A stretch of 54,291 nt of DNA from Candidatus Poribacteria bacterium (GCA_003635195.1 PYIY01000081.1:1-54291), one strand, 5' to 3'. Counted from the stretch's first letter, positions 44,015-52,551 are shown. Numbers and translations: made by a program. The notes: generated from the sequence alone by a model not told the origin.

Positions 44015-44614
44015 ATGTCGAAACGTAGAAGAAAGCCCAAAAGCACTGCCGCCTCAGACGTAAATGGAGAAGAGAGTGTCGTATTGCGTGAAACGGCACC
44101 TTTGCAGCTGCGTTATTACGGTGACCCGGTCCTCCGTAAAAGAGCCGAACTGGTCACCGAGATCACAGATGTAGAACGCCAACTCGCTGTACACATGTTA
44201 GAGACGCTATACGCGACAGGCAATGGTATCGGACTCGCTGCGACACAAGTTGGTATTTTGAAGCGGCTTATCATCGTTGACATAGGCGAAGAAGACGATG
44301 AGGCGTATGAACCCTTGGTGCTGTTTAACCCAGAACTTATGAGTGTTGACGGAGAAATCGTTGTTGAGGAAGGATGCCTAAGTATCCCTGATGTGACGGC
44401 GGAGGTAAAACGTCCAGAGCGAATTGTTGTTGAGGGGATTGATGTCCAAAACGAATCTGTTCGGATTGAAGCCGATGGTTTGTTGGCGCGTGTGCTGCAA
44501 CACGAAATAGATCATCTCAACGGTGTGCTTTTTATTGATCGGATTGGTGGATTGAAACGACAATTGCTGAAGGATGACTTGCTGAAAATACAGCAAGCTG
44601 AGCGACCCGCTTAA
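44015..44614 (+). CDS. def: Peptide deformylase
   Basis: Removes the formyl group from new proteins, using a metal ion. 199 residues. Motif 1 GIGLAATQVG (71-80), motif 2 EGCLSIP with metal ligand Cys121, motif 3 QHEIDHLNG with His163, Glu164 and His167. An unusual basic N-terminal extension of about 30 residues (MSKRRRKPKSTAASDVNG) precedes the normal start of the fold. No methionyl-tRNA formyltransferase is adjacent, although def and fmt are often paired. It is followed by larE after 36 bases. Confidence 0.94.
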   Translation: MSKRRRKPKSTAASDVNGEESVVLRETAPLQLRYYGDPVLRKRAELVTEITDVERQLAVHMLETLYATGNGIGLAATQVGILKRLIIVDIGEEDDEAYEPLVLFNPELMSVDGEIVVEEGCLSIPDVTAEVKRPERIVVEGIDVQNESVRIEADGLLARVLQHEIDHLNGVLFIDRIGGLKRQLLKDDLLKIQQAERPA

Positions 44615-44650
44615 TACTTAAATCCTGCGTGCTATATGCAGAGGCAATGT

Positions 44651-45484
44651 ATGCTGAAACAGAAACTTAAACCTACACTACAGACGAAACTTGACCAGCT
44701 CTATGCGTGCTTGCGCGATTATGAAAAGGTTATCGTCGCTTTTTCTGGCGGCGTTGATAGCACATTTCTCGCGGAGGCGGCACAGCATGCCTTAGCGGAT
44801 AACGCACTTGCTGTGACTGCCATTTCAGATTCCTATCCGATCCGAGAGATGAGAGCCGCACAGGATATCGCCAAGCAGATTGGGATCCGCTTTGAGACCG
44901 TCCACACGCAAGAGTTAGACCTTGAGGGTTACGCAAGCAACCCGACCAATCGGTGCTTTTTCTGTAAGACGGAGTTGTTTGATAAACTGCGTCCGATCGC
45001 TGAAAAATATGATGTCGGAACGATTGTCTACGGCGCAATCCCAGACGATGTCGGCGACCATCGCCCCGGCATGGATGCCGCGAAACAGATGGGTATCCAA
45101 GCACCTCTGATTGATGTCAACTTGACGAAGGCAGAGATTCGCGAGATTTCAAAAGCGTGGGAACTCCCGACATGGGATAAACCGGCGTTTGCTTGTCTCT
45201 CCTCACGGTTTCCTTACGGTATGCGGATCACCCGTGAGTTGCTACGGCAGGTAGATGCCGCCGAGCAATTTCTCTACGATTTAGGGATCCGGCAATTCCG
45301 TGTCCGGCACCACGGTGAACTTGCCCGAATTGAGTTGGAGGCACAGGAAATTTCGAGATTGCTTTCAAAAACCGTACGGGACGACATCAGCACGCACTTT
45401 AAAACACTCGGATATGCGCATGTCACGCTTGACCTGCAGGGATACCGTTCTGGGAGCCTTAATGAGGGGATTATGACTTCCTAA
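44651..45484 (+). CDS. larE: LarE-type ATP-dependent sulfur transferase
   Basis: A 277-residue PP-loop ATPase of the LarE family. In known systems LarE donates sulfur to build the nickel-pincer nucleotide cofactor of lactate racemase, sometimes sacrificing a cysteine, sometimes using a cluster. The PP-loop is SGGVDS (about residues 32-37). Family segments are NRCFFCKTELF, VYGAIPDDVGDHRPG and KPAFACLSSRFPYG, the last carrying a conserved cysteine. The start is the ATG at 44651 behind AGAGG; an ATG at 44636 in the same frame is less likely. There is no larA, larB or larC in the window, so the final substrate is unknown. Confidence 0.88.
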   Translation: MLKQKLKPTLQTKLDQLYACLRDYEKVIVAFSGGVDSTFLAEAAQHALADNALAVTAISDSYPIREMRAAQDIAKQIGIRFETVHTQELDLEGYASNPTNRCFFCKTELFDKLRPIAEKYDVGTIVYGAIPDDVGDHRPGMDAAKQMGIQAPLIDVNLTKAEIREISKAWELPTWDKPAFACLSSRFPYGMRITRELLRQVDAAEQFLYDLGIRQFRVRHHGELARIELEAQEISRLLSKTVRDDISTHFKTLGYAHVTLDLQGYRSGSLNEGIMTS

Positions 45485-45528
45485 TATCGAAAATCTGCAA
45501 ATGATAGACTAACATTGGAGGTGCTAAG

Positions 45529-45930
45529 ATGTCTGATCTCAGAGGTGTTATGGAAGTCATCATGGCATATCCAGTACATATCATGACATTTGTGGGATGT
45601 GTTTTGCTTTTTTTTCTTGTCTTACCGAGACGGAAAAGAAGGCGCAACTTATTGTCTACTTTGACAGAGCAGCCTTCTGAAAGAAAAGTCTTAACACAAC
45701 ACGAAAAGTCTCTTCTTGCTGGGAAAATTCAAGACAGTCGTGCTGAGAATCTGAAAAAAAGTTTTACTGTTCGTGTTAGTAGCAGATACATGAAATACAT
45801 GGTATTCGCATCAAGTGGCTTGATTGTAGTCCTGATCCTCTGGGGTTTTTCTGTGATCGGTTTGATTCTGCTGACTGTGTTGTTTATCGGGTTAGGTCTG
45901 ACCGCAACAATGTTAAGCGGGAGAGGATAA
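45529..45930 (+). CDS. Small membrane protein, paralogue a
   Basis: A 133-residue protein with a membrane helix near the N-terminus (HIMTFVGCVLLFFLVL), an RRKRRR stop-transfer segment, a charged soluble region (ERKVLTQHEKSLLAGKIQ) and two helices at the C-terminus. The soluble segment matches that of the next protein. GGAGG precedes the ATG. Function unknown. It overlaps the next start by one base (TAATG), so the pair is coupled. Confidence 0.75.
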   Translation: MSDLRGVMEVIMAYPVHIMTFVGCVLLFFLVLPRRKRRRNLLSTLTEQPSERKVLTQHEKSLLAGKIQDSRAENLKKSFTVRVSSRYMKYMVFASSGLIVVLILWGFSVIGLILLTVLFIGLGLTATMLSGRG

Positions 45931-46211
45931 TGTACAAACTCAGAGGTGTTAACCTTAAGACATATAAGTCCACGAAAAAAATGCAACGGCAGAAGGGACG
46001 ATCAATTTCAAGGGAGCTCCCGACTGAAAAAAAGACACTCACACGAGCTGAAAAGGAAATGTTAGCAAGAAAAATTCGGAACGATCGCGACGAAAATATT
46101 AACAAAAGCTTTGTGGGAAGAGCAAATCCAATCTACTTAACGATAACTGTGATCGTATTGATTGCAGTATTTTTCGCTTTTATTGCTTGGGTCGTTAGCC
46201 AGTCATCATAA
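45930..46211 (+). CDS. Small membrane protein, paralogue b
   Basis: A 93-residue protein with the same module as its neighbour: EKKTLTRAEKEMLARKI, followed by RDENINKSF, then one C-terminal membrane helix (LTITVIVLIAVFFAFIAWVV). The first membrane helix of paralogue a is missing. The ATG overlaps the stop of paralogue a. The two may form a small complex. It ends 17 bases before glcF. Function unknown. Confidence 0.72.
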   Translation: MYKLRGVNLKTYKSTKKMQRQKGRSISRELPTEKKTLTRAEKEMLARKIRNDRDENINKSFVGRANPIYLTITVIVLIAVFFAFIAWVVSQSS

Positions 46212-46228
46212 ATCGTAAAAAATTTAAC

Positions 46229-47563
46229 ATGTCCAATCACCAAACACAACAACTTATCGGCGTAGACTCCTTCAGTTGGAAGAAATGGGACGCTTGTACG
46301 CACTGTGGACTTTGTCTACCCACCTGTCCAACCTATCGAGAATTAGGTTTAGAAACGGATTCACCACGGGGTAGACTCTACCTCATGGGAAGTGCCTTCA
46401 AAGATGAGAATGCCACGCCACTCAGCGAAGAGTGGTCAGAGTATATTTATCGATGTTTAGATTGCCGTGCATGCGAAACGGCTTGTCCTTCCGGTGTCCA
46501 TTTCGGAGAGCTCCTTGAACAGGCGCGTGCTATCTATGAACAGAATGCCCCGCGCTCAGCAGTTTATCGCTTTTGGACGCATCTCGTCTTTAAACAACTT
46601 CTACCCAATAAGGAGCGGTTGGACCTAATCTTTGAGTTGATGTGGCTCTATCAGCGACTCGGTATTCGATGGCTTGTCCAGAAAACGGGTATCCTGAAAC
46701 TAATGGGACAACTCGGACAAATGGAATCGTTACTACCAAAGATTCCACCGCCACAACTGAAATATACGATACGCGACATTACACCTGCTGAAGGCGAAAC
46801 CCGGTATCGTGTCGGATTCATACCCGGGTGTATTATGAATCAGGTTTTTACGGAGACGAATGTCGCAACGATCCGGGTCTTGGCGCAGAATGGATGCGAG
46901 GTCGTTACCCCGCGCAAGCAGACCTGTTGTGGCGCGCTACACCTTCATAACGGCGTGCGCGATGTCGCTTCAGCTCTTGCTCGGCAGAACATTGACGCGT
47001 TTGAAGATCAAAATTTAGACGCGATTATTATCAATTCTGCGGGCTGCGGTGCAACCCTTAAAGAGTACGAGGTACTCTTAGAGAACGATGCCGCTTACGC
47101 GGAGAAGGCGGAACACTTTAGTCATAAAATGCGCGACATCAGCGAATTTTTAGCCGAAATTGAAATGATACCGCCGACAGGAGAAATCGAAAAACGTGTT
47201 ACCTATGATGAGCCGTGCCATCTCCTTCACGGCCAAAGCGTAAAGGAACAGCCTCGCAAAGTACTTCAGTCGATACCGGGGCTTGAGTTGATTGAGTTAA
47301 CTGAATCTGAATGGTGCTGTGGTAGTGCCGGGATCTATAACATCACACAGCCGGAACTTTCGCAGGAGATTCTGGAACGTAAAATGGTGCATATCGCTGA
47401 AACGGACGCGGACATTGTTGCGACGGGGAATCCGGGTTGTCTACTCCAGATTCAACTCGGCATCCAGAAACATGGGTTGCCTATGAAGGCGATGCATCCT
47501 GTAAATCTCTTAGACTATGCCTATCGTGGTATTGCCCCGGAGGATTTTTTGCCTGAGCAGTAG
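46229..47563 (+). CDS. glcF: Glycolate oxidase iron-sulfur subunit-like protein (GlcF)
   Basis: A 444-residue protein with two [4Fe-4S] ferredoxin-type sites, CTHCGLCLPTCP (Cys23, 26, 29, 33) and CLDCRACETACP, followed by two CCG domains (GCIMNQ and CCGALHLHNG; later CCGSAGIYN). This is the layout of GlcF and related subunits, which take electrons from glycolate or D-lactate oxidation. The partner flavoproteins GlcD/GlcE are not in the window, so the enzyme could also belong to another D-2-hydroxy acid dehydrogenase. No signal peptide. Confidence 0.88.
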   Translation: MSNHQTQQLIGVDSFSWKKWDACTHCGLCLPTCPTYRELGLETDSPRGRLYLMGSAFKDENATPLSEEWSEYIYRCLDCRACETACPSGVHFGELLEQARAIYEQNAPRSAVYRFWTHLVFKQLLPNKERLDLIFELMWLYQRLGIRWLVQKTGILKLMGQLGQMESLLPKIPPPQLKYTIRDITPAEGETRYRVGFIPGCIMNQVFTETNVATIRVLAQNGCEVVTPRKQTCCGALHLHNGVRDVASALARQNIDAFEDQNLDAIIINSAGCGATLKEYEVLLENDAAYAEKAEHFSHKMRDISEFLAEIEMIPPTGEIEKRVTYDEPCHLLHGQSVKEQPRKVLQSIPGLELIELTESEWCCGSAGIYNITQPELSQEILERKMVHIAETDADIVATGNPGCLLQIQLGIQKHGLPMKAMHPVNLLDYAYRGIAPEDFLPEQ

Positions 47564-47669
47564 TTCAAAAAGTGTTCTACGTCAGAAAACGTCAATGTAA
47601 GTTGTTTTGCGTTAAAATTAACCGCGAAAATGTAGCCTGCATTCTCACTACGAAGCAGGCGCGGGGTCT

Positions 47670-47785
47670 TTGATAGGGGTGTTTTTGCTTGGGTGTTTTT
47701 GCTTGGGTGTTTCTGCGTATTCTGCGTATTGCTTGGGTGTTTCTGCGTATTTCTGCGTATTTCTGCGTATTTCTGCGTATTTCTT
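47670..47785. repeat. Short tandem repeats (GGGTGTTTTTGCTT and TTCTGCGTAT)
   Basis: Two kinds of unit occur back to back: GGGTGTTTTTGCTT-like units (from about 47677) and four perfect copies of the 10-base unit TTCTGCGTAT (47741-47780), with partial copies before. A minus-strand frame of repeated RRNTQ/RISEE words arises here and is treated as an artefact. The tract sits between glcF and dcd. Confidence 0.8.
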
Positions 47786-47849
47786 CAGATATACGGAAGA
47801 GACGGTTCAAACGCCAAATTCGCCTGACCGAACTGCAAAGTAAAAAAGA

Positions 47850-48434
47850 ATGTATTTATCAGATAAGGATATTATTGAGTACATAGATAAAGGGAAAATC
47901 AAAATCTCCCCCACACCTGACTTGGAAACACAACTCGGTAGTTGTTCCATTGATTTCAGATTGAGCAACACTTTCCGTGTGTTCGAGCATAGCAAGTACC
48001 CATATATTGATCTGGGCACAGAAATTGATACCGACGATTTGATGCGGCGGGTTGATGTCCGTGATGGTGATGCTTTCACAATGCAACCGGGTGAGTTTGT
48101 TTTGGCGGCAACGCAGGAAAAACTTGAATTGGCTGATGATGTGATGGCACGGCTTGAAGGCAGAAGCAGTTTAGGGAGGCTTGGTATTATTGTTCATAGC
48201 ACTGCGGGTCTCTTTGACCCAGGCTGGATCGGCATTCCTACTTTGGAGTTAGGGAATCTTGGTCGTATGCCGGTCAAATTATACCCCGGTATGCGGATTT
48301 GTGCGTTTACCTTTGCGCAACTTTCTTCACCGGCACGTGTGCCCTATCAACTCAAACCGGCGAATAAATATGCTGGGCAAGACGGCCCTGAAACGAGTCG
48401 CTTTGCCAAAGATGTTGAGTTCTCGGAAGAATAA
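47850..48434 (+). CDS. dcd: dCTP deaminase, possibly bifunctional dCTP deaminase/dUTPase
   Basis: Deaminates dCTP to dUTP for thymidylate supply. 194 residues. The active-site segment reads RSSLGRLG, then HSTAGLFDPGW (His116 to Gly120), with the catalytic Glu at about 133 (TLELGN). In the single-function Escherichia coli type the matching segment reads HVTAHR; the STAG form here is like the bifunctional enzymes of mycobacteria and archaea, which also split dUTP. The C-terminus KYAGQDGPETSRF matches this class. A role as a bifunctional enzyme is inference. Confidence 0.9.
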   Translation: MYLSDKDIIEYIDKGKIKISPTPDLETQLGSCSIDFRLSNTFRVFEHSKYPYIDLGTEIDTDDLMRRVDVRDGDAFTMQPGEFVLAATQEKLELADDVMARLEGRSSLGRLGIIVHSTAGLFDPGWIGIPTLELGNLGRMPVKLYPGMRICAFTFAQLSSPARVPYQLKPANKYAGQDGPETSRFAKDVEFSEE

Positions 48435-48460
48435 CCCGAAAGTCGCGGTTTTAACAAGTG

Positions 48461-48496
48461 TGCGGTGCTATGCGCAAAAAACGTGCAATGCTATGC
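48461..48496 (+). promoter_or_regulatory. Direct repeats that may be an enhancer
   Basis: TGCGGTGCTATGC (48461-48473) and TGCAATGCTATGC (48484-48496) have starts 23 bases apart, about two helical turns. They lie about 200 bases upstream of the sigma-54-like site, where enhancer sites of NtrC-type activators normally sit. They do not match the enteric NtrC consensus well. Confidence 0.4.
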
Positions 48497-48666
48497 CTAA
48501 TAATTTGGCAAGGTTTCGGAGTTTTTGATATGCGGCGTGACAAAACATTATAGCAGCAGACCATCTCACGCCAACTTTCCGTTTTGGGTTGCTGTAATTC
48601 GGGGTTTTAGACGAAAAGTTGTCTATTTTCGTCAATTAATGCTGTCCTGTGACCAATCACCGTTGA

Positions 48667-48684
48667 TTGGCATAAATTTTGCTT
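48667..48684 (+). promoter_or_regulatory. Sigma-54-type promoter of glnA
   Basis: TTGGCATAAATTTTGCTT, with GG (48669-48670) and GC (48681-48682) separated by exactly 10 bases, the sigma-54 rule. It matches the known glnA p2 promoter of enteric bacteria at 15 of 18 positions. The predicted start site is near 48694, giving a leader of about 215 bases. A 7-bp hairpin (CCAATCA at 48653-48659, TGATTGG at 48664-48670) overlaps its -24 element. Confidence 0.7.
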
Positions 48685-48831
48685 ACCTATTGCGTAAGAC
48701 ACTCGTCAAGTGGTATGAGTTGCGCATTCAATTGACGAATCAAGGACATTTTTCTAAGTTATTGAAACGGGTTTTACGGAAGCATACGGCGATTCTGCCT
48801 CGTTTCCCACGCGCCGTTTCATCAGATTGTC

Positions 48832-48853
48832 CTCTCGATCTCTGGATCGAGAG
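48832..48853 (+). promoter_or_regulatory. Stem-loop in the glnA leader
   Basis: A perfect 9-bp stem with a four-base loop: CTCTCGATC (48832-48840) and GATCGAGAG (48845-48853), followed after two bases by TTTT. It lies about 50 bases before the glnA start and could act as a weak terminator, attenuator or mRNA-stability element. Confidence 0.5.
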
Positions 48854-48908
48854 AGTTTTGATAGCAAGTTTCGGTGGGCAAGTTACGCCGAAGTAGGAGG
48901 ATATGTGA

Positions 48909-50324
48909 ATGACACCAAGTGAGGTGGTTGCACTTGCAAAAGAGAATGATATAAAGATTGTCGACCTCAAATTCATGGATCTGCCGGGCATGTGGCAACA
49001 CTTTTCCCTTATGGTAGAAGAGTTGAGCGAAGACCTTTTTGAAGAGGGTTGCGGTTTTGACGGTTCGAGTATCCGTGGTTTCCAGGCAATCAACGAGAGC
49101 GATATGTTGCTCTTCCCAGATCCAACGACAGCACTCATTGATCCGGTCTGCAAGGTGCCGACGCTGAGTATCACGTGTAATATCAAAGACCCCATCACGT
49201 TGGAAAATTACACACGCGATGTACGGCATATCGCCCAGAAAGCGGAAGCCTATTTACAGTCCACAGGTATCGCAGATACGAGTTATTGGGGACCTGAGGC
49301 AGAGTTCTATCTCCTTAACGATATCCGCTACGGTCAGGACCAACATTCCGGTTTCTATTCTGTAGACTCCGTTGAGGGCAGCTGGAACTCGGGCCGTGAA
49401 GAGAATCCGAACCTCGGCTACAAGCCACGTTACAAAGAGGGTTACTTCCCGGTGCCGCCCTCCGATACACTTCAAGACCTTCGCTCCGAGATCTGTCTGA
49501 AGCTCATGGAAGCTGGTGTTGATGTGGAGGTCCACCATCACGAGGTCGGAACTGCAGGGCAAGGCGAAATTGACATCCGCTTTGGTGAGTTAACTGAGAC
49601 TGGCGATAAGATTGCGTTGTATAAGTACATCATCAAAAATATGGCGCGTGCGAACAACTTGGTTGCTACTTTTATGCCGAAACCGCTTTTCCAAGACAAC
49701 GGTTCCGGGATGCACGTCCACCAGAGCCTTTGGAAAGATGGCAAGAACGTCTTCTACGATCCACAGGGATATTCGCTTCTCAGTGAGGACGCGCTTTATT
49801 ACATCGGCGGCTTGCTGACGCATGCCCGCTCGCTGTGTGCAATCATCGCTCCAACAACTAATTCTTACAAACGGTTGGTCCCGGGATATGAAGCCCCTGT
49901 GAACATCGCCTACTCGCAACGGAACCGTAGCGCATGTGTCCGTATTCCTGTCTACTCAAAGAGTGAGAAGGCAAAACGGGTCGAATTCCGAACACCGGAT
50001 CCGTCCTGTAATCCTTACCTCGCCTTCAGCGCGCTGCTCATGGCGGGGCTTGACGGTATACAGAATCGTATCCATCCGGGTGACCCACTTGATAAGGACC
50101 TCTATGACCTTGAGCCAGAAGAACTTGCGGACATCGAATCCACGCCAGTCTCCCTCGGTGATTCCCTTGATGCTTTGGAGGAAGACCACGAATATCTCCT
50201 TAAGGGCGATGTCTTCACCCAAGATGTTTTGGATGTCTGGATTGATTACAAACGCGAAAATGAGGTCGATGCGATAAACATGCGGCCCCATCCGTATGAA
50301 TTCTTCCTCTATCACGATATTTAG
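48909..50324 (+). CDS. glnA: Glutamine synthetase type I
   Basis: Makes glutamine from glutamate, ammonia and ATP; a dodecamer in the cytoplasm. 471 residues. Active-site motifs GFDGSSIRGF, YWGPEAEFYLL, GSGMHVHQSL and APTTNSYKRLVPGYEAP are intact. DKDLYDLEPEE keeps the tyrosine that is adenylylated in the GSI-beta group, so GlnE-type control is plausible. GGAGG precedes the ATG. A sigma-54-like promoter lies upstream, and the PII gene follows, the standard nitrogen control pairing. No insertion or truncation. Confidence 0.97.
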   Translation: MTPSEVVALAKENDIKIVDLKFMDLPGMWQHFSLMVEELSEDLFEEGCGFDGSSIRGFQAINESDMLLFPDPTTALIDPVCKVPTLSITCNIKDPITLENYTRDVRHIAQKAEAYLQSTGIADTSYWGPEAEFYLLNDIRYGQDQHSGFYSVDSVEGSWNSGREENPNLGYKPRYKEGYFPVPPSDTLQDLRSEICLKLMEAGVDVEVHHHEVGTAGQGEIDIRFGELTETGDKIALYKYIIKNMARANNLVATFMPKPLFQDNGSGMHVHQSLWKDGKNVFYDPQGYSLLSEDALYYIGGLLTHARSLCAIIAPTTNSYKRLVPGYEAPVNIAYSQRNRSACVRIPVYSKSEKAKRVEFRTPDPSCNPYLAFSALLMAGLDGIQNRIHPGDPLDKDLYDLEPEELADIESTPVSLGDSLDALEEDHEYLLKGDVFTQDVLDVWIDYKRENEVDAINMRPHPYEFFLYHDI

Positions 50325-50354
50325 ATCGTGTGAACGAGGTTTTGAAAACGCTCT

Positions 50355-50386
50355 GTAGGGCGGATCTTCGTATCCGCCCACCCTAC
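50355..50386. repeat. Palindromic element after glnA (TGTAGGGCGGAT type)
   Basis: GGGCGGAT (50358-50365) pairs with ATCCGCCC (50372-50379) around a six-base loop, flanked by GTA and TAC in opposite orientation. It is 30 bases after the glnA stop. It could act as an mRNA 3' stabiliser or weak terminator and resembles dispersed palindromes at 8604 and 43009. Confidence 0.55.
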
Positions 50387-50439
50387 TTGTATTATTAATT
50401 AACCTTGAGGGCACAGATTGTAAGCCCTGATTGAGAAGT

Positions 50440-50914
<475 letters not shown>

Positions 50915-50937
50915 CTTTCTATTCTATTTTCTTCCAG

Positions 50938-50972
50938 AGAGGTGGGTGCCTATGCCTGCCTCTTTGTTTTTT
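50938..50972 (+). terminator. Rho-independent terminator after glnB
   Basis: Stem AGAGGTGGG (50938-50946) with CCTGCCTCT (50955-50963), two wobble pairs inside, an 8-base loop, then TTGTTTTTT. It ends the glnA-glnB unit 24 bases after the glnB stop. Confidence 0.75.
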
Positions 50973-51003
50973 AAGGCATGATATTGCTTGTCATAGATTC
51001 ACA

Positions 51004-52353
51004 TTAATTCAACAACGCAGCAACAAGCGTTTCCATCGCTGGCACTGTTCCGACAGCCGGTAGAGACGACATCGCCGCCCACGTCTCGTAGCCACCTTCC
51101 TGTATCAACGCCTTATCTGTGCAAATATAACCGATATATCCATTCGCCAAACTAACGAGAAATGTTGGACTTGCATCAGAGTTTGATTTGATATTCATTC
51201 CTGTTTCAACGAAAACTTCTCCGGGCAACGCTACAATCGCCGCTTCACCGAGACGTATCACCTGAACAGGCGCAGTTATCTCCGCTGGGAGTTTTGCCAA
51301 GCGTTGGCATTCATGTGCGTAGACATCGACCAGTGCCTGCGGTATAGGCTGCCCAACGACCCAACTAAACGGACCGGTTTCATAGCCATTGTAAGTGCCT
51401 TGCGGCACAGATAGTACCTGCTCGGCGACTTTAAGATCTTCAGCGGTAATCTCTTTGCGTTGAAACGTCAGCGTGGCAAGGTCTCCGCTGAGGTCAAGTG
51501 TGTCGTGCATCTCCATGAACTGCATCTCTGTGATAAAATGCCCCGCGAGCACATTCGCCATTTTCACTGCCTGTTGGTGTCCACTTGCTGTCCATTTCGT
51601 CCGTCCACTGAAGTCGGTATTGTTAATCTGTCCAGATGCGGCGTTCCAGAGCAGCGAGATACATGTCTCCCCCAAATAGTGTCGCATCAGTCGATCAAAG
51701 TGCCCAAAATAGTCCGCAGAAAAGGCGTTGCCGTTGTCCGTACCGATGTAGTGGAGCGAAAAGTTAGCAACCGCGGAGATCGGAGTCCCATCATCAGCTT
51801 CGACGAACATCATCGCCAACTCTGGGTCAATCGTGCCAGTCGGTTTCACAAGATCTGGATTATTGACACCGGGATTAAAACGGACGGTACCATCTTTCAT
51901 GTGCCACCGTCGATTGAAAGTGATGCGGTCCTCATTGACGCTGGCGAACCCTACACGTGCAGGTTTAAGTCGCCACACAGCGAGTTCAACTGCATCAGCA
52001 ATTTTCAGTGGCACCCATTCAGTGTACTCGGTATCCTCATCAACACCGAGCAGATCCGCAACTGCGACAGCGGTGTGTGTATGCGTCGCGTTTACCATGA
52101 CGTGTGCTGCGGGGATGCCGCACCGCTCAGCAATGCGTGCTTTGGCTGTGTCTGCTACCTTTTCTGGTATAGCGATGAGATCGCACGTGACGATTGCGAT
52201 GCGTGTTGTGCCGTTATCGATGACAACGGCTTTCGCAAAGAGTTCATCGTCAACATTTTCAGCGTATCTGGGGCGGAACCCACCCGGGATTCTTGTGCCG
52301 AGGGGTGCCGTTATATTCGCGGTCGCGCTGCCTGCTTTAAGAGTTGTTTGCAT
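51004..52353 (-). CDS. Neutral-ceramidase-like protein (N-terminal domain)
   Basis: A 449-residue protein of the neutral/alkaline ceramidase family, which in known members splits ceramide to sphingosine and a fatty acid. The metal-site motif NATHTHTA corresponds to the family's THTH segment. The N-terminus AGSATANITAPLGTRIPGGF matches the family opening. The C-terminal immunoglobulin-like domain of full ceramidases is absent. No signal peptide is visible, although ceramidases are usually secreted. AAGGA precedes the ATG. In sponge or marine bacteria such proteins may handle host or plankton lipids; the real substrate is unknown. Confidence 0.85.
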   Translation of the reverse strand: MQTTLKAGSATANITAPLGTRIPGGFRPRYAENVDDELFAKAVVIDNGTTRIAIVTCDLIAIPEKVADTAKARIAERCGIPAAHVMVNATHTHTAVAVADLLGVDEDTEYTEWVPLKIADAVELAVWRLKPARVGFASVNEDRITFNRRWHMKDGTVRFNPGVNNPDLVKPTGTIDPELAMMFVEADDGTPISAVANFSLHYIGTDNGNAFSADYFGHFDRLMRHYLGETCISLLWNAASGQINNTDFSGRTKWTASGHQQAVKMANVLAGHFITEMQFMEMHDTLDLSGDLATLTFQRKEITAEDLKVAEQVLSVPQGTYNGYETGPFSWVVGQPIPQALVDVYAHECQRLAKLPAEITAPVQVIRLGEAAIVALPGEVFVETGMNIKSNSDASPTFLVSLANGYIGYICTDKALIQEGGYETWAAMSSLPAVGTVPAMETLVAALLN

Positions 52354-52551
52354 TTTTTTAATTTTCCTTGCGGATAAACAACGGAATCTGAGGCTTTAGC
52401 GTTTTCCGTGTTTGAGTCGCCCTCCACTTCGTTTCGGGCTTGGTTTTTGGTGTTCTTGATTGGGTTACTCTCTTTAATGCGAAGCTTGTGAAGAATTAGG
52501 ACTTATTTCAGTCAACTGGAACCGCACCAACGATTATTTTCCTCTGTTTCG

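Larger units (their letters stand above)
48435..48908. other. Intergenic region upstream of glnA
   Basis: No real gene; an open frame at 48525-48896 is discarded. It holds a pair of direct repeats (48461-48473 and 48484-48496), a hairpin (48653-48670), a sigma-54 promoter-like site (48667-48684), a second hairpin (48832-48853) and the glnA ribosome site GGAGG. Together these read as a nitrogen-regulated control region. Confidence 0.65.

Noticed and set aside
47592..47810. 72-residue minus-strand frame with repeated RRNTQ words
   Set aside because: It is produced by the short tandem repeats; no other evidence of coding.
48525..48896. 123-residue plus-strand frame before glnA
   Set aside because: It covers the sigma-54-like promoter and both hairpins, has unlikely composition and no ribosome site.
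48889..48902. GAAGTAGG next to the glnA start, similar to a word in glutamine riboswitches
   Set aside because: The other conserved segments and helices of the motif are not present around it, and it overlaps the ribosome site.
50409..50425. Sigma-54-like sequence (GGGCACAGATTGTAAGC) before glnB
   Set aside because: The distance between GG and GC is 12 bases instead of 10, which sigma-54 does not tolerate.
51460..52377. 305-residue plus-strand frame over the ceramidase-like gene
   Set aside because: It is an antisense shadow of the coherent minus-strand gene, with a cysteine-rich unlikely composition.
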